Program-made: the position numbers and the translations under genes
In this document: positions 8,854 through 17,483 of the stretch, piece by piece
How positions within the stretch are numbered: position 1 is the stretch's first letter
Layout of the letters: each line of letters opens with the position of its first letter
NCBI GenBank assembly: GCA_025655595.1
Contig: JAHXIO010000027.1
Coordinates: 1-64,000 of the forward strand
Length of the DNA stretch: 64,000 bases
Origin: Candidatus Thiodiazotropha sp. (ex Monitilora ramsayi)
GTDB taxonomy: Bacteria; Pseudomonadota; Gammaproteobacteria; Chromatiales; Chromatiaceae
Direction: 5' to 3'
The notes under the pieces: model-generated
The model's input: only the letters and a program-made list of their open reading frames with translations
Database searches by the model: none
Told to the model about the DNA's origin: nothing

Positions 8854-9535
8854 TCAGCCGGCACCCGCGCTACTGGCAGGCGGATCAGCCTGAAACGGCT
8901 TCTGTTCAGGCGTCAGGTCCTTGGCGCTGGTACCTGGCATCATCTCAAAACCGAGATCGAACTGCACCAGCATACCCTTCAGCTGCTCATAGGGCTCACG
9001 GTTACCTTCCAGCTTGGCCTTGCCTGACTTGAGCTGTTCATCGAAAGACACCACACCCATCATGGTCTGTTCGAGATCAGAGCGATTAATGGTGATGCTC
9101 AGATCGGCATCATCAGCCTGGAAGCCAACGATGCTGGTCAGGGTACCGTTGCTCAGTTCGACGACAAACTTTTCATCGTTATCCGGCGTGACCAGATTGA
9201 TCTTGAATGCCTTACCCTTGGCCAGCCTGCTGTCCAGTCGAATACCGAGGAAATCAAGCCACATGTCTGACCTCGGCTTTGATCTGTTTGTAATCCGGAG
9301 CCGCAATAAAGCCCTTTTTGGCTTCGTCGAAATCACGCTAGTCTTCAAAGGGTAACATTGCGCGCTGCTGCTTCTGAGCCTCAATCGTGAACGCGGATGG
9401 TCACTTGCCTTTCGAATCAAAGTGCGTTGTCGGATCGACAGCAACGACCTTACCGCCACCGGCTGCCCAAGCCGTGCCAAGAGAGACTGCAAGCAAGGCG
9501 GCCAGGACACATTGTTAGAAATGCCTTGGAAGCAT
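8854..9535 (-). pseudogene. alkylsulfatase (SdsA/BDS1-like) remnant lacking catalytic core
   Basis: From ATG 9535 (ribosome-binding site AGGAGAGG) the frame encodes an early stop, then a signal-peptide-like segment (VLAALLAVSLGTAWA), KVVAVDPTTHFDSKGK, a second stop, FTIEAQKQQRAMLPFED, a third stop, then RDFDEAKKGFIAAPDYKQIK. After about 9270 homology continues in another frame with the C-terminal SCP2-like domain (MWLDFLGIRLDSRLAKGKAF...). Alkylsulfatases are about 650 aa with a central metallo-beta-lactamase domain carrying two zinc ions. That entire core is missing, so the gene is an internal-deletion pseudogene with additional stops. The SCP2-like domain alone stays open as a frame to 8854. 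Confidence 0.8.
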
Positions 9536-9952
9536 AGACCTCTCCTCCGGTTGTGCTTATATTTGAGAAGACACGTGAATAGGCATGGAATAGATCAGAC
9601 GATGTATTACTGGTATTTCGTGCTCACTTGTCTATGGTGTTGTTTCTTAATTGTCATTCTAGTGTTGCCTATCCGTGCTATCCCATTTAATAATCGTGGA
9701 ATATTTATACTACATAGGATCCGTCGACATCCTGTCACTCCACTCATTCAAACCAGTCGCCTGCACCAAACATGCTAATCATTAGCGACGTCTGAATTTT
9801 TCAGCGTGCAAACGATTACAACTGGCTTTGAGCATAGACATTAAATTGGCAGTTTCGAAATTCACAGATGGGCTGACATTCATTCTGCCGAATAACATTG
9901 ATGAGATTAGAATCGATTTACTCTGGCTCGACGCAATATAGTTATAAGGGTT

Positions 9953-10108
9953 ATGAAGAACGACTTTCCTGACCGCGAGCTAGCTTTGCAAGAACGGATC
10001 AACCGTCTCCCCCCTCAACGGATACGTCCTGACCAATACCATGCCAGCATCGAACCGGAGAAATTGCGTCATGTGGAGAATAGCGCACCAGGCAGCGCTA
10101 CTAATTAA
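9953..10108 (+). CDS. small hypothetical ORF, 51 aa
   Basis: ATG at 9953 with a weak AAGGG upstream. It encodes a polar, charged peptide (MKNDFPDRELALQERINRLP... ending SATN). Not recognised. Codon use is plausible but the frame is short. The surrounding 9536-9952 and 10109-10239 stretches show no other gene; 10165-10228 contains an imperfect palindrome of the GGGTCAGAG repeat type. Confidence 0.35.
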   Translation: MKNDFPDRELALQERINRLPPQRIRPDQYHASIEPEKLRHVENSAPGSATN

Positions 10109-10164
10109 GGCGGAATACCCAACTGTTCAGCTATCAGCCATACCGCCAGTGTCATCCTCAAACT

Positions 10165-10230
10165 ATGCAAAGAGGGTCAGAGACTACTTTTAATTTTTTA
10201 GAGATTATTGTTCTCTGACCCTTTATTCTG
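10165..10230. repeat. imperfect palindromic REP-like unit
   Basis: AGGGTCAGAGACTACT...AGAGATTATTGTTCTCTGACCCT forms an inverted repeat. Related units are at about 10985-11045, 38278-38337, 47968-48030, 49995-50055 and 52496-52556. It lies just beyond the stop codon of the minus-strand gene that follows. Confidence 0.7.
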
Positions 10231-10239
10231 GTCCCTTTT

Positions 10240-10752
10240 TTAGTCACACTCAACCTTGCAGGGCTTACCGTTGGCCCCACATTCGGCACGCATGACCTCC
10301 AGTGAATTCTTCACACCGGGTACCCGGCATACACTGCGGGTACGCATTGTGAGCCTCGCACCACTCTGATAACTACATGTTACTTTATATAGACCGTTTT
10401 TCTGTGAGACCGCAACACTTGTGGGTTGACCCTTTTTGATCTCCGCCGGGGGTACAGCGCAGTTCACATAACCCATGAACTCCTTGTCTGAGGATTCCCA
10501 CAGCGCATTATATTTACGACGCTTATACTCTGCGTAGCTGTCGCAAAGTTCAGTCTGTTTTTTGGCATTTGGATCACGCTCAAAGCCACAATGGATCTTG
10601 AACATGCGCTTCATGTCATCTTCCGTAGGGCAATCCATTAATTGTTTGGCCTGGGAGATATCGGGACATTGAAGCGAACTGCCGGCCATAACCGATCCGG
10701 AAATAAGAAGTGCACTGATGCTATTCACCAGAACAAAAGCGTAGTGTTTCAT
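10240..10752 (-). CDS. exported cysteine-rich hypothetical protein
   Basis: 170 aa from ATG 10752, chosen because ACGGAG is 8 nt upstream and it opens a clean signal peptide (MKHYAFVLVNSISALLISG, cleavage near VMAG). The mature protein has about ten cysteines, spread evenly to the last residues (GKPCKVECD), suggesting several disulfides in the periplasm. No family recognised. The stop codon abuts an inverted GGGTCAGAG repeat. Confidence 0.6.
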   Translation of the reverse strand: MKHYAFVLVNSISALLISGSVMAGSSLQCPDISQAKQLMDCPTEDDMKRMFKIHCGFERDPNAKKQTELCDSYAEYKRRKYNALWESSDKEFMGYVNCAVPPAEIKKGQPTSVAVSQKNGLYKVTCSYQSGARLTMRTRSVCRVPGVKNSLEVMRAECGANGKPCKVECD

Positions 10753-11064
10753 GTATGACTCCGTGGATGTTAATCGGGACGATGCAAGATAGATACTCAA
10801 ATCCCCATCATCAATCATTTCAGTTAGGTATTTTGTTTTCCATCGAAAGAGATGGCAAAGACATAAGTCAAATTGAGGAGAATTCTTACCTAAGACGAAG
10901 CGAAAAACAATAAGCAATTAGCACGATTGATAAGTAACGAGTAGTGAACAGTAGAAACAACGCAGGGATCAAATAATGAAATAAACAGGGTCAGAGTGCC
11001 ATTGCTTCGTATATTAGAGAAGGACGATCTCTGACCTTGTTTTTCTTGTGAATGCAAATAGTTA

Positions 11065-11154
11065 TCAGTTGCCACCGGCACCTTTTTTATTCAAACCGGT
11101 ACAGCCTGATAATTGGGCGATCGTCCATACTGGAACGGCAATTATAGTTTTCAT
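11065..11154 (-). pseudogene. 29-codon remnant of an outer-membrane efflux lipoprotein signal
   Basis: GGAGGAG precedes ATG 11154, directly after the RND pump stop. The peptide (MKTIIAVPVWTIAQLSGC...) carries a lipobox-like LSGC, as at the start of NodT/OprM-type outer-membrane channels that follow RND genes. After nine more residues it ends in a TGA supplied by a TCAGTTGTCACC-type repeat (about 11060-11090). It looks like the 5' stub of a lost outer-membrane factor gene; a genuine tiny lipoprotein is the alternative. Confidence 0.5.
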
Positions 11155-11156
11155 CT

Positions 11157-13415
11157 TCACTCCTCCAGAACCAGTTTATCTGACGCGACATAACCATCAG
11201 GTACAGACTTAGGTTTTCGACCCTGAACCAGAACAAAGAACAGCGGCACAAAGAAAATGCCCAGCAAGGTTGCCGATAGCATGCCTCCCAGAACACCAGT
11301 GCCAATCGCATTCTGGCTTCCGGAGCCTGCGCCTGAACTTAGCGCCAGGGGCAACACACCGAAACCGAAGGCCAACGATGTCATCAGGATCGGGCGCAGA
11401 CGCATCCGAGCCGCTTTCACGGTCGCATCAAACACTGACACGCCCTGCTCAACCAGCTCCTTGGCAAATTCAACAATGAGAATGGCATTTTTTGCTGAGA
11501 GCCCGACAATGGTCAGCAGTCCCACCTGGAAATAGATATCACTGGGCATGCCCCGCAAACCGGCGGCCAAGAGGGTGCCCAGAATACCCAGCGGCACCAC
11601 TAACATGACGGACAAAGGGATGGCCCAGCTTTCATATAGTGCGGCGAGACATAGGAATACCACCAGCAAGGACAGCACATACAGCATCAATGTTTGCTGC
11701 CCTGACGCACGTTCCTCATAGGACAATCCGGTCCATTCCAGATTATTACCTGGTGGCAGCAGATCCGCCAGTTTTTCCATACTTTCCATGGCCTGCCCTG
11801 TTGTCCATCCCGGTGCGTTTTCACCCAGCAGTTCCACCGCAGGCACACTGTTGTAGCGCTCCAGTTTTGGCGATGCCAACTCCCAGCGCGTGCTGGCGAA
11901 GGAGGAAAACGGTACCATGTCACCACTGACATTGCGCGCACTCCAGTTAGCCAGATCTTCGGGTGACTCACGATATTGTGCTTCAGCCTGCAAATAGACC
12001 TTCTTCACCTTACCCTGATTTATAAAGTCATCTACATATGCACTACCCCATGCTGCTGACAAGGTATTGTTGATATCGCCCAGTGACAAACCCAAGGCCC
12101 CAGCTTTCTCCCGGTCCACATCGACACGCAGCACTGGCGCACGCTCCTGACCATTTGGGCGGACCACGGCCAATGCCGCTTCCTGCTGTGACATACCAAG
12201 AATCTGATCCCGTGCGCTATAGAGTGCATCGCGGCCGTTTCCACCGGTATCCTGCAGGAAAACATCGAACCCTTTAGAGTTACCCAACTCAGCAACCGCT
12301 GCCGGACCGAATGCCACCACCCAGGCATCCTTGATCTGGAAAAACACCTGATTGGCTCGAGCGACAATAGCGTCTGAGGACATCTCCGCTCCGGGGCGCT
12401 CTTTCCAGTCTTTCAGGCTGATAAAAGCCGAAGCTGTATTCTGTCCGGTACCTGAAAAATTGAAACCCAATACCGTCACCAGATCCTGAATGGACTCATT
12501 TTCATTCTCAAGAAAATGCTGCTCCATAGCCTCTATCTGCGCCATAGTCTGTGCCTGTGTAGCACCAGGAGGCAACATGATCTGCGCCATCACCTGTCCT
12601 TGGTCTTCATCGGGCAGAAAACCCGTGGGTGTAGTCACGTACAAAAAGGCTGCTCCACCTACCAACAGCAAGTACAACGTCATGAAACGCAGAGGACGCT
12701 TGATCACACCACCTATACTGCTTCCGTAACCACGAGTTCCACGATCAAAAATGCGGTTGAACCAACCAAAAAATCCACGTTGGGATTTCTGCTGTTCACC
12801 CGCGGGTTTCAGCAAAGTTGCACATAAAGCCGGTGACAGTACTACGGCCACCAATACTGACAGCACCATTGCCGAGACAATCGTCACAGAGAACTGACGA
12901 TATATGACACCGGCGGAGCCCGAAAAAAATGCCATCGGGATAAACACGGCCGACAACACCATCGCAATTCCCACCAACGCACCGGTGATCTGTCGCATGG
13001 ATTTGAGTGTGGCCTCTTTGGGAGACAGACCTTCTTCATGCATCACACACTCGACATTTTCCACCACCACTATGGCATCATCCACCAACAAACCGATAGC
13101 CAGCACCATGGCGAACAACGTCAGTGTATTTATGGAATAACCGAACATGGCCAGTACTCCAAAAGTACCGAGTAGTACCACTGGCACAGCGATGGTGGGT
13201 ATCAGCGTGGCACGAAAGTTTTGCATAAACAGATACATCACCAGAAACACCAGCAGAACCGCCTCAGCCAGTGTTTGCACCACGTTATTTATTGATATAC
13301 GGACAAATGGCGTGGAATCGAAAGCAACAAACGCCCGCATACCCTGCGGGAAAAACGGCGTCAACTCATCCAGTTTCGCCTGTACCGCCTCAGCAGTATT
13401 AAGTGCAGCTGCTCT
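11157..13415 (-). pseudogene. RND multidrug efflux permease (AcrB/HAE1-like), N-terminus deleted
   Basis: About 750 codons match AcrB-type permeases from about residue 290 to the C-terminus. Present are the TM2-TM6 block ([20 protein letters not shown]), the [11 protein letters not shown] motif with proton-relay aspartates, the second porter domain and TM7-TM12. The first roughly 290 residues, including TM1, are missing. Homology stops at about 13410 where a MarR gene fragment begins on the other strand. No real start codon or ribosome-binding site exists at the 5' end. Downstream is only a stub of the outer-membrane factor, and the membrane-fusion gene is gone. Confidence 0.85.
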
Positions 13416-13660
13416 ACCAACTAGAAGCAAACGGACTGATCACCCGTTCAGTACAGGCGCATGACAAGCGCAGCAAATTGGTGCATCTCACCTATGCAGG
13501 AAAAGTTTTGATTGAGAAAAGCATGACTGAGGTGCACAAATTTGATCGCAGTCTATTAAATGCAACACTGAGCAAAAAAGAACTGGAGCAGTTGAACACT
13601 CTGCTGGGAAAAGTAACACGGGCATACGAACAAAGGGACGGCCAATTCACAGCCGGCTAA
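13406..13660 (+). pseudogene. 3' fragment of MarR-family regulator
   Basis: The frame [33 protein letters not shown] matches the recognition helix and wing of MarR proteins, followed by the C-terminal dimerisation helix. The 5' half, with the start codon, is missing. It is joined head-to-head with the 5'-truncated RND pump, as expected if one deletion removed the start of acrB-like, the whole acrA-like gene, the divergent promoter and the start of marR. Confidence 0.82.
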
Positions 13661-13663
13661 ACC

Positions 13664-13683
13664 GAGACCACATGGTCTCTTTA
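13664..13683 (+). terminator. intrinsic terminator after marR remnant
   Basis: GAGACCA-CA-TGGTCTC stem immediately followed by TTT, 3 nt after the MarR stop codon. Confidence 0.55.
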
Positions 13684-13793
13684 TCCGACACCAAGAAAAA
13701 ATCAGTGACGCCGCATATAGTGAAATCTAATCAGATTGAGTTCTGATTGCTAATGACTATCAGTTGTTACCGATCCCTTTTATAGAACCCCAT

Positions 13794-14681
13794 TTATTGC
13801 TGTGCAAGGGCCTCTCGGACGAACCGCTTCCAATTATCCATTCTTTTCTGCAACAGCAGCATCCCGTCGAAGTAAGGCACCACCTGATTCCGGCGGATGA
13901 TCTCCCTTCCCTTAGACCCCAAGGCGAACTGGATGAACCGATCTGACTCTCGACTATTTTCCGAGCTCTTGTTCTGCACCAGATAGAGCGGTCGATAGAG
14001 CAAGTAGTTACCCGTGCGGATGTTCTCAAAGCTCGGGTCCATGCCTTCCAGCTTGAGAATCTTGAAATCCCGTTTTTGCGCACTTGCGATACCGGTTACC
14101 GCAATGGCATTAGGACTCTTAACGACAGTTTTCTCTAAGGGTCCAGAAGAGGGAAAAACATGCTTGCTCTTGAATTCAACCGCCGGGTCTTCGAACAGAT
14201 GCTCACGCAGTGTGTATCCGACACCAGAAATCTTTCCCTTGCGGATGAGCAAATCCACTGGCTGATCCTTACCACCCAGTTGAGACCAGTTTGTGATCTT
14301 ACCCTGGTAGAGCTCACGCAGCTGCACCAGGCTGATCGAATCAACGGGATTGGAGTTGTGTACCACAACCACCAGCGCGTCCCAGGCGACAGGAATCATA
14401 TTGGCGCTGGCTTCCACCCGGCTTGAATCCAGCTTGAATCGACAGGCGCCACCAATATCGGCCTGCTTACTCGTGATTTCGCGGATACCTTTGGTAGCGC
14501 CACCGCCTGCGATTGTGATATCGACCCCCGTTTTCTCCTTGTAGGCAGAGGCCAGGTCGGCCATAAATGCGTTGCGGGTAATGCCGCAACCGACCCATGA
14601 AAGCTCGAGCGCTTGTGCAGAGAGTGGAAAGAGTGCCAGGAACAGCAGTTGGGATACGAATCGGTAGCGCAAAATAACCAT
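13794..14681 (-). CDS. PstS-like phosphate/anion ABC substrate-binding protein
   Basis: 295 aa with a signal peptide (cleavage after SAQA). Family features are AGGGATKGI (anion-binding loop), the ADIGGACR segment, PVAWDALVVVVH, a LYQGKITNWSQLGG motif and SSGP. Such solitary PstS-like proteins bind phosphate or related oxyanions in the periplasm; no permease genes are near. The ATG at 14681 has AAGG directly adjacent, so the TTG three codons in (AAGG 9 nt upstream) may be the real start. A TCAGTTGTTACCGATCCC repeat lies just beyond the stop codon. Confidence 0.8.
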   Translation of the reverse strand: MVILRYRFVSQLLFLALFPLSAQALELSWVGCGITRNAFMADLASAYKEKTGVDITIAGGGATKGIREITSKQADIGGACRFKLDSSRVEASANMIPVAWDALVVVVHNSNPVDSISLVQLRELYQGKITNWSQLGGKDQPVDLLIRKGKISGVGYTLREHLFEDPAVEFKSKHVFPSSGPLEKTVVKSPNAIAVTGIASAQKRDFKILKLEGMDPSFENIRTGNYLLYRPLYLVQNKSSENSRESDRFIQFALGSKGREIIRRNQVVPYFDGMLLLQKRMDNWKRFVREALAQQ

Positions 14682-15068
14682 CCTTTTTAGTAGGTCTTAA
14701 GTGAGTACAATATAGTCAATCCACTCAAATATTCACCATAGAATAGGAATTTTTTTCTTTTTCCAATGAAGAAATTTTCATAAATTTGACCAGTTGCTCA
14801 ATCTCTCATTGAAATCAACTTTCAAGATACGCGATTAATTCGAATCCACCTATGCTGATCGGGAGTTGCGCTAACAACAAAGCACCTGCTAAGTGTAAGG
14901 GTAAATAACCCGACAGCAAGTGGCGCTACCGGAGAGAGTCAATGTTGGTTCACAATATTTCTATTTAGGAATGGTTGCCGGTTTGCTCTTCCGTATGAAA
15001 GCGATTGACCGATGACACACCAATCGATATTGGTGAGCAATCAATGAAAAAAGTACTAAAGAATCACA
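14682..15068. other. divergent intergenic region
   Basis: AT-rich stretch between the divergent PstS-like and SCO genes. Both promoters should be here. No clear operator or RNA was recognised. Confidence 0.4.
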
Positions 15069-15662
15069 ATGTTTAAGACAATCTTAATTATCGCCGGACT
15101 GCTCGGCATAGTTTCATCAGCTGCATCGGACGATGTCACTCAAAAAGATGAGATACTCGGCATCCGTAGTGAAATACCGGGCGGTGATTTCATTCTCCAT
15201 TCAAGTCAAGGCAAGTTCTCATTGAAGCAACTGAGAGGAAAAGTTGTACTGCTCTTTTTCGGTTATACCCAGTGCCCCGATGTCTGCCCCACTTCCCTTT
15301 CCATTCTCGCTCAAGCCTTGAATGAACTCAGCGAGGACGAATTGAAATCCATTCAGGCTTTATTTGTCAGCGTCGACCCTAAGCGGGATACGTTCGAAGC
15401 TCTGGATGAGTATGTCAGCTACTTTCACACCAACTTGATGGGCATAACCGGTAGTGAGAGTGAAATTGCAGAGGTTGCAAAACGCTATGGGGCACAATAC
15501 GAAGAAGTTGCACTTGAGGGATCCAGTTTCGGCTATGCGGTCAACCACTCAGCGGAGACCTATCTGATCACACCAGAAGGTGAGCTGCGTTTCATGTTTC
15601 CTCACCAAACACCCTCTTTCGTCATCCTGGAAGCCATCCGATATCTACTCGCATGTCAGTAG
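15069..15662 (+). CDS. SCO1/SenC-family copper/thiol protein
   Basis: 197 aa with a signal peptide, thioredoxin fold, CPDVC (Cys69, Cys73) and the conserved His161 in VNHSAETYLI. This Cys-x3-Cys plus His set binds copper in Sco proteins, which assemble the CuA site of cytochrome c oxidase or act as thiol reductases. VSVDPKRDT is another Sco signature. No oxidase genes are in the window; the next gene, convergent, encodes a multiheme cytochrome. Ribosome-binding site is weak. Confidence 0.88.
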   Translation: MFKTILIIAGLLGIVSSAASDDVTQKDEILGIRSEIPGGDFILHSSQGKFSLKQLRGKVVLLFFGYTQCPDVCPTSLSILAQALNELSEDELKSIQALFVSVDPKRDTFEALDEYVSYFHTNLMGITGSESEIAEVAKRYGAQYEEVALEGSSFGYAVNHSAETYLITPEGELRFMFPHQTPSFVILEAIRYLLACQ

Positions 15663-15719
15663 TAAAGCCGCTTCCTGTTACCGTGGTAAGGGGCCTGACT
15701 TCTTTAATTCCTAATATAA

Positions 15720-15752
15720 ACAGTTATCAGTAGCAACGACCCCTTTTATTAG
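15720..15752. repeat. TCAGTTGTCACCGACCC-family repeat
   Basis: GTTATCAGTAGCAACGACCCCTTTTATT at the 3' end of the cytochrome gene. Reading along the gene, the stop codon is followed by TAAAAGGGGTCG, the same polarity as in other copies. Confidence 0.75.
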
Positions 15753-17083
15753 TTACTTATCTGAATGAGCTTATTAGCCTTGGCTACCAGAACACTATCG
15801 ACAGCGTCGATACCGAGGCGCTTCGCAACACCAGGAGGATAGCGGAGATATCGAAGTGTCGCACCGACCTCTAGATTACCGGAGATATCTGTCGGTAGGG
15901 TAAAGCGATACAGCTCACGTCGCTCCTCGCCTGCCTGCAATCGGTTATCGAAAACCTTATCGACTGCCTCCCACTTATTGAGTGTCGGCTGACCCTCTCT
16001 ATCCACTAAAATGGCCCGGTAGAGTCGGCTTCCCGGCGATATAGCTGTACCGTACAGTGCCTTATCCGCAGGATTGGCTCCCGCCACATCCCATTTCGTC
16101 TTCGCAGCTGGTTTTGCCTTAAGTTGCCACTCCTTATCCTGCATCCTGAGCTTCACATCCAACCAGGCCAGGCGTAATTCAATCGCGCCTGTCGGCATGC
16201 TATGCCCAGCCTCTGAGTTATCCAGTTCAATACCGATAAACATCGTTTGACCCGGTTTCAGCTGCTTTGGAAAACTATGCACCTGTAGCTTTACTGCGCC
16301 ATGAAGCTGGTTATCGATTCTCGCACCAGGAAAATTATGACTATAGATCTTTCCGCGCGCTTTCGGTGTTATAAGCGCGTTTACGGCCAGAACACCCGAG
16401 TCAAAGACAGGCTTTCCCGATACCAGGCGTCCGCTCGCACTCATATGGCAATCCTGACAGACGATCCCCTTATTTGGCCAGGCACTGGCACTCCACTCGC
16501 TGTAGGTCGTGTGTATCGGCACCCCAAATCTATTGGTCGCCTCGTGGCACACGGCACAGATCTCGCTCTGGCGCTGAAATTGTGAGTAGGCACGGTGCCA
16601 GTCGGAAGAAAATTTCAGTGGGCCATACTTGATCGGTCCCGGTGAAGGACGGTAGTTGGCATTGCCCGGGCTCGATCCTGTGTACCCCGTCAGTGTGTGG
16701 CAAAAATCACAGGTCACACCCGGTAGTGATTTATCCCCTGCGTCACGGGCAGGCAGACGCAGATCCTGGGAGAGAAAGGTCGTTGGCGAATGGCATGCCA
16801 GACAGGCAGCTGCATCGTAAACGCTATCGTTATCATTCACCATTTGGGGTAGTAATACATCGTAGAATTGATATTGAAAAACAGGATTCTCGAATGCCCT
16901 GGCATGCATTGAATGTTCAAATTGTTCATACAATCGGATATGGCAGTTTGAACAGCTTTCTGAAGATTGATAGCTTTGTGGGAGAATCTGATTGAGTCTA
17001 TTGGATTGAACTGTACTGAGTTCAGCATGCGCCACAGATACCATGAGCGGCACAGCAAAAATAAGAGAGAAAGTGCATCTCAT
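15749..17083 (-). CDS. pentaheme c-type cytochrome
   Basis: 444 aa from ATG 17083, with GGAG 6 nt before it and a signal peptide (cleavage after AHA); an ATG four codons earlier is possible. Five CxxCH heme sites are visible: SCSNCH, ACLACH, TCDFCH, ICAVCH and VCQDCH, all in the first half. The C-terminal half (from about 260) is a beta-rich domain without heme (IELDNSEAGHSMPTGAIELRL). The arrangement resembles cytochrome c554-like electron-transfer proteins. Periplasmic electron transfer is likely; donor and acceptor unknown. Confidence 0.85.
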   Translation of the reverse strand: MRCTFSLIFAVPLMVSVAHAELSTVQSNRLNQILPQSYQSSESCSNCHIRLYEQFEHSMHARAFENPVFQYQFYDVLLPQMVNDNDSVYDAAACLACHSPTTFLSQDLRLPARDAGDKSLPGVTCDFCHTLTGYTGSSPGNANYRPSPGPIKYGPLKFSSDWHRAYSQFQRQSEICAVCHEATNRFGVPIHTTYSEWSASAWPNKGIVCQDCHMSASGRLVSGKPVFDSGVLAVNALITPKARGKIYSHNFPGARIDNQLHGAVKLQVHSFPKQLKPGQTMFIGIELDNSEAGHSMPTGAIELRLAWLDVKLRMQDKEWQLKAKPAAKTKWDVAGANPADKALYGTAISPGSRLYRAILVDREGQPTLNKWEAVDKVFDNRLQAGEERRELYRFTLPTDISGNLEVGATLRYLRYPPGVAKRLGIDAVDSVLVAKANKLIQISN

Positions 17084-17483
17084 GACCCTCTCCATATCAA
17101 GAATAAAAAACGCCTGAAACCGTGAGCTTTGGTTCCCTAAACTCAGTCTAGTACTTTAACGATTATTTGGTATCTGATTTGACTCTTGAATCAACAATTT
17201 TCTTTTTATCATGAGAAGAATTCTCAATGATCGGACTGATCTTCTTCTGGACATAAACAATTATGGAAAAGAAGATCTTGTTTATGCGAGCGAGGTGAGA
17301 AACTCGCGAGAATTATTTTCGATTTGTTCGATAAAAACAAAAAAGAAAAAGGAGTCGGTGGCAATTAAAAATTCAAATGATAATTACTTGTCACCTCACC
17401 GCCCCCTCCTTTTATCCACATAAATACTGTTTCGCGGTCATAGGGTAAGAAATCATCTGACCCCAATTATTTTTTTCGCTGAC
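17084..17483. other. intergenic, degenerate repeats only
   Basis: A low-complexity AT-rich 70-codon frame (17211-17423) looks non-coding. Degenerate copies of the TTGTCACC...CCCCTTTTAT repeat occur at about 17385-17420, and a GGGGTCAGA relative at 17445-17470 abuts the next gene's stop. Confidence 0.5.

Noticed and set aside
17211-17423. 70-codon plus-strand frame
   Set aside because: Lys/Ser-rich, low-complexity translation of AT-rich DNA ending in a repeat.
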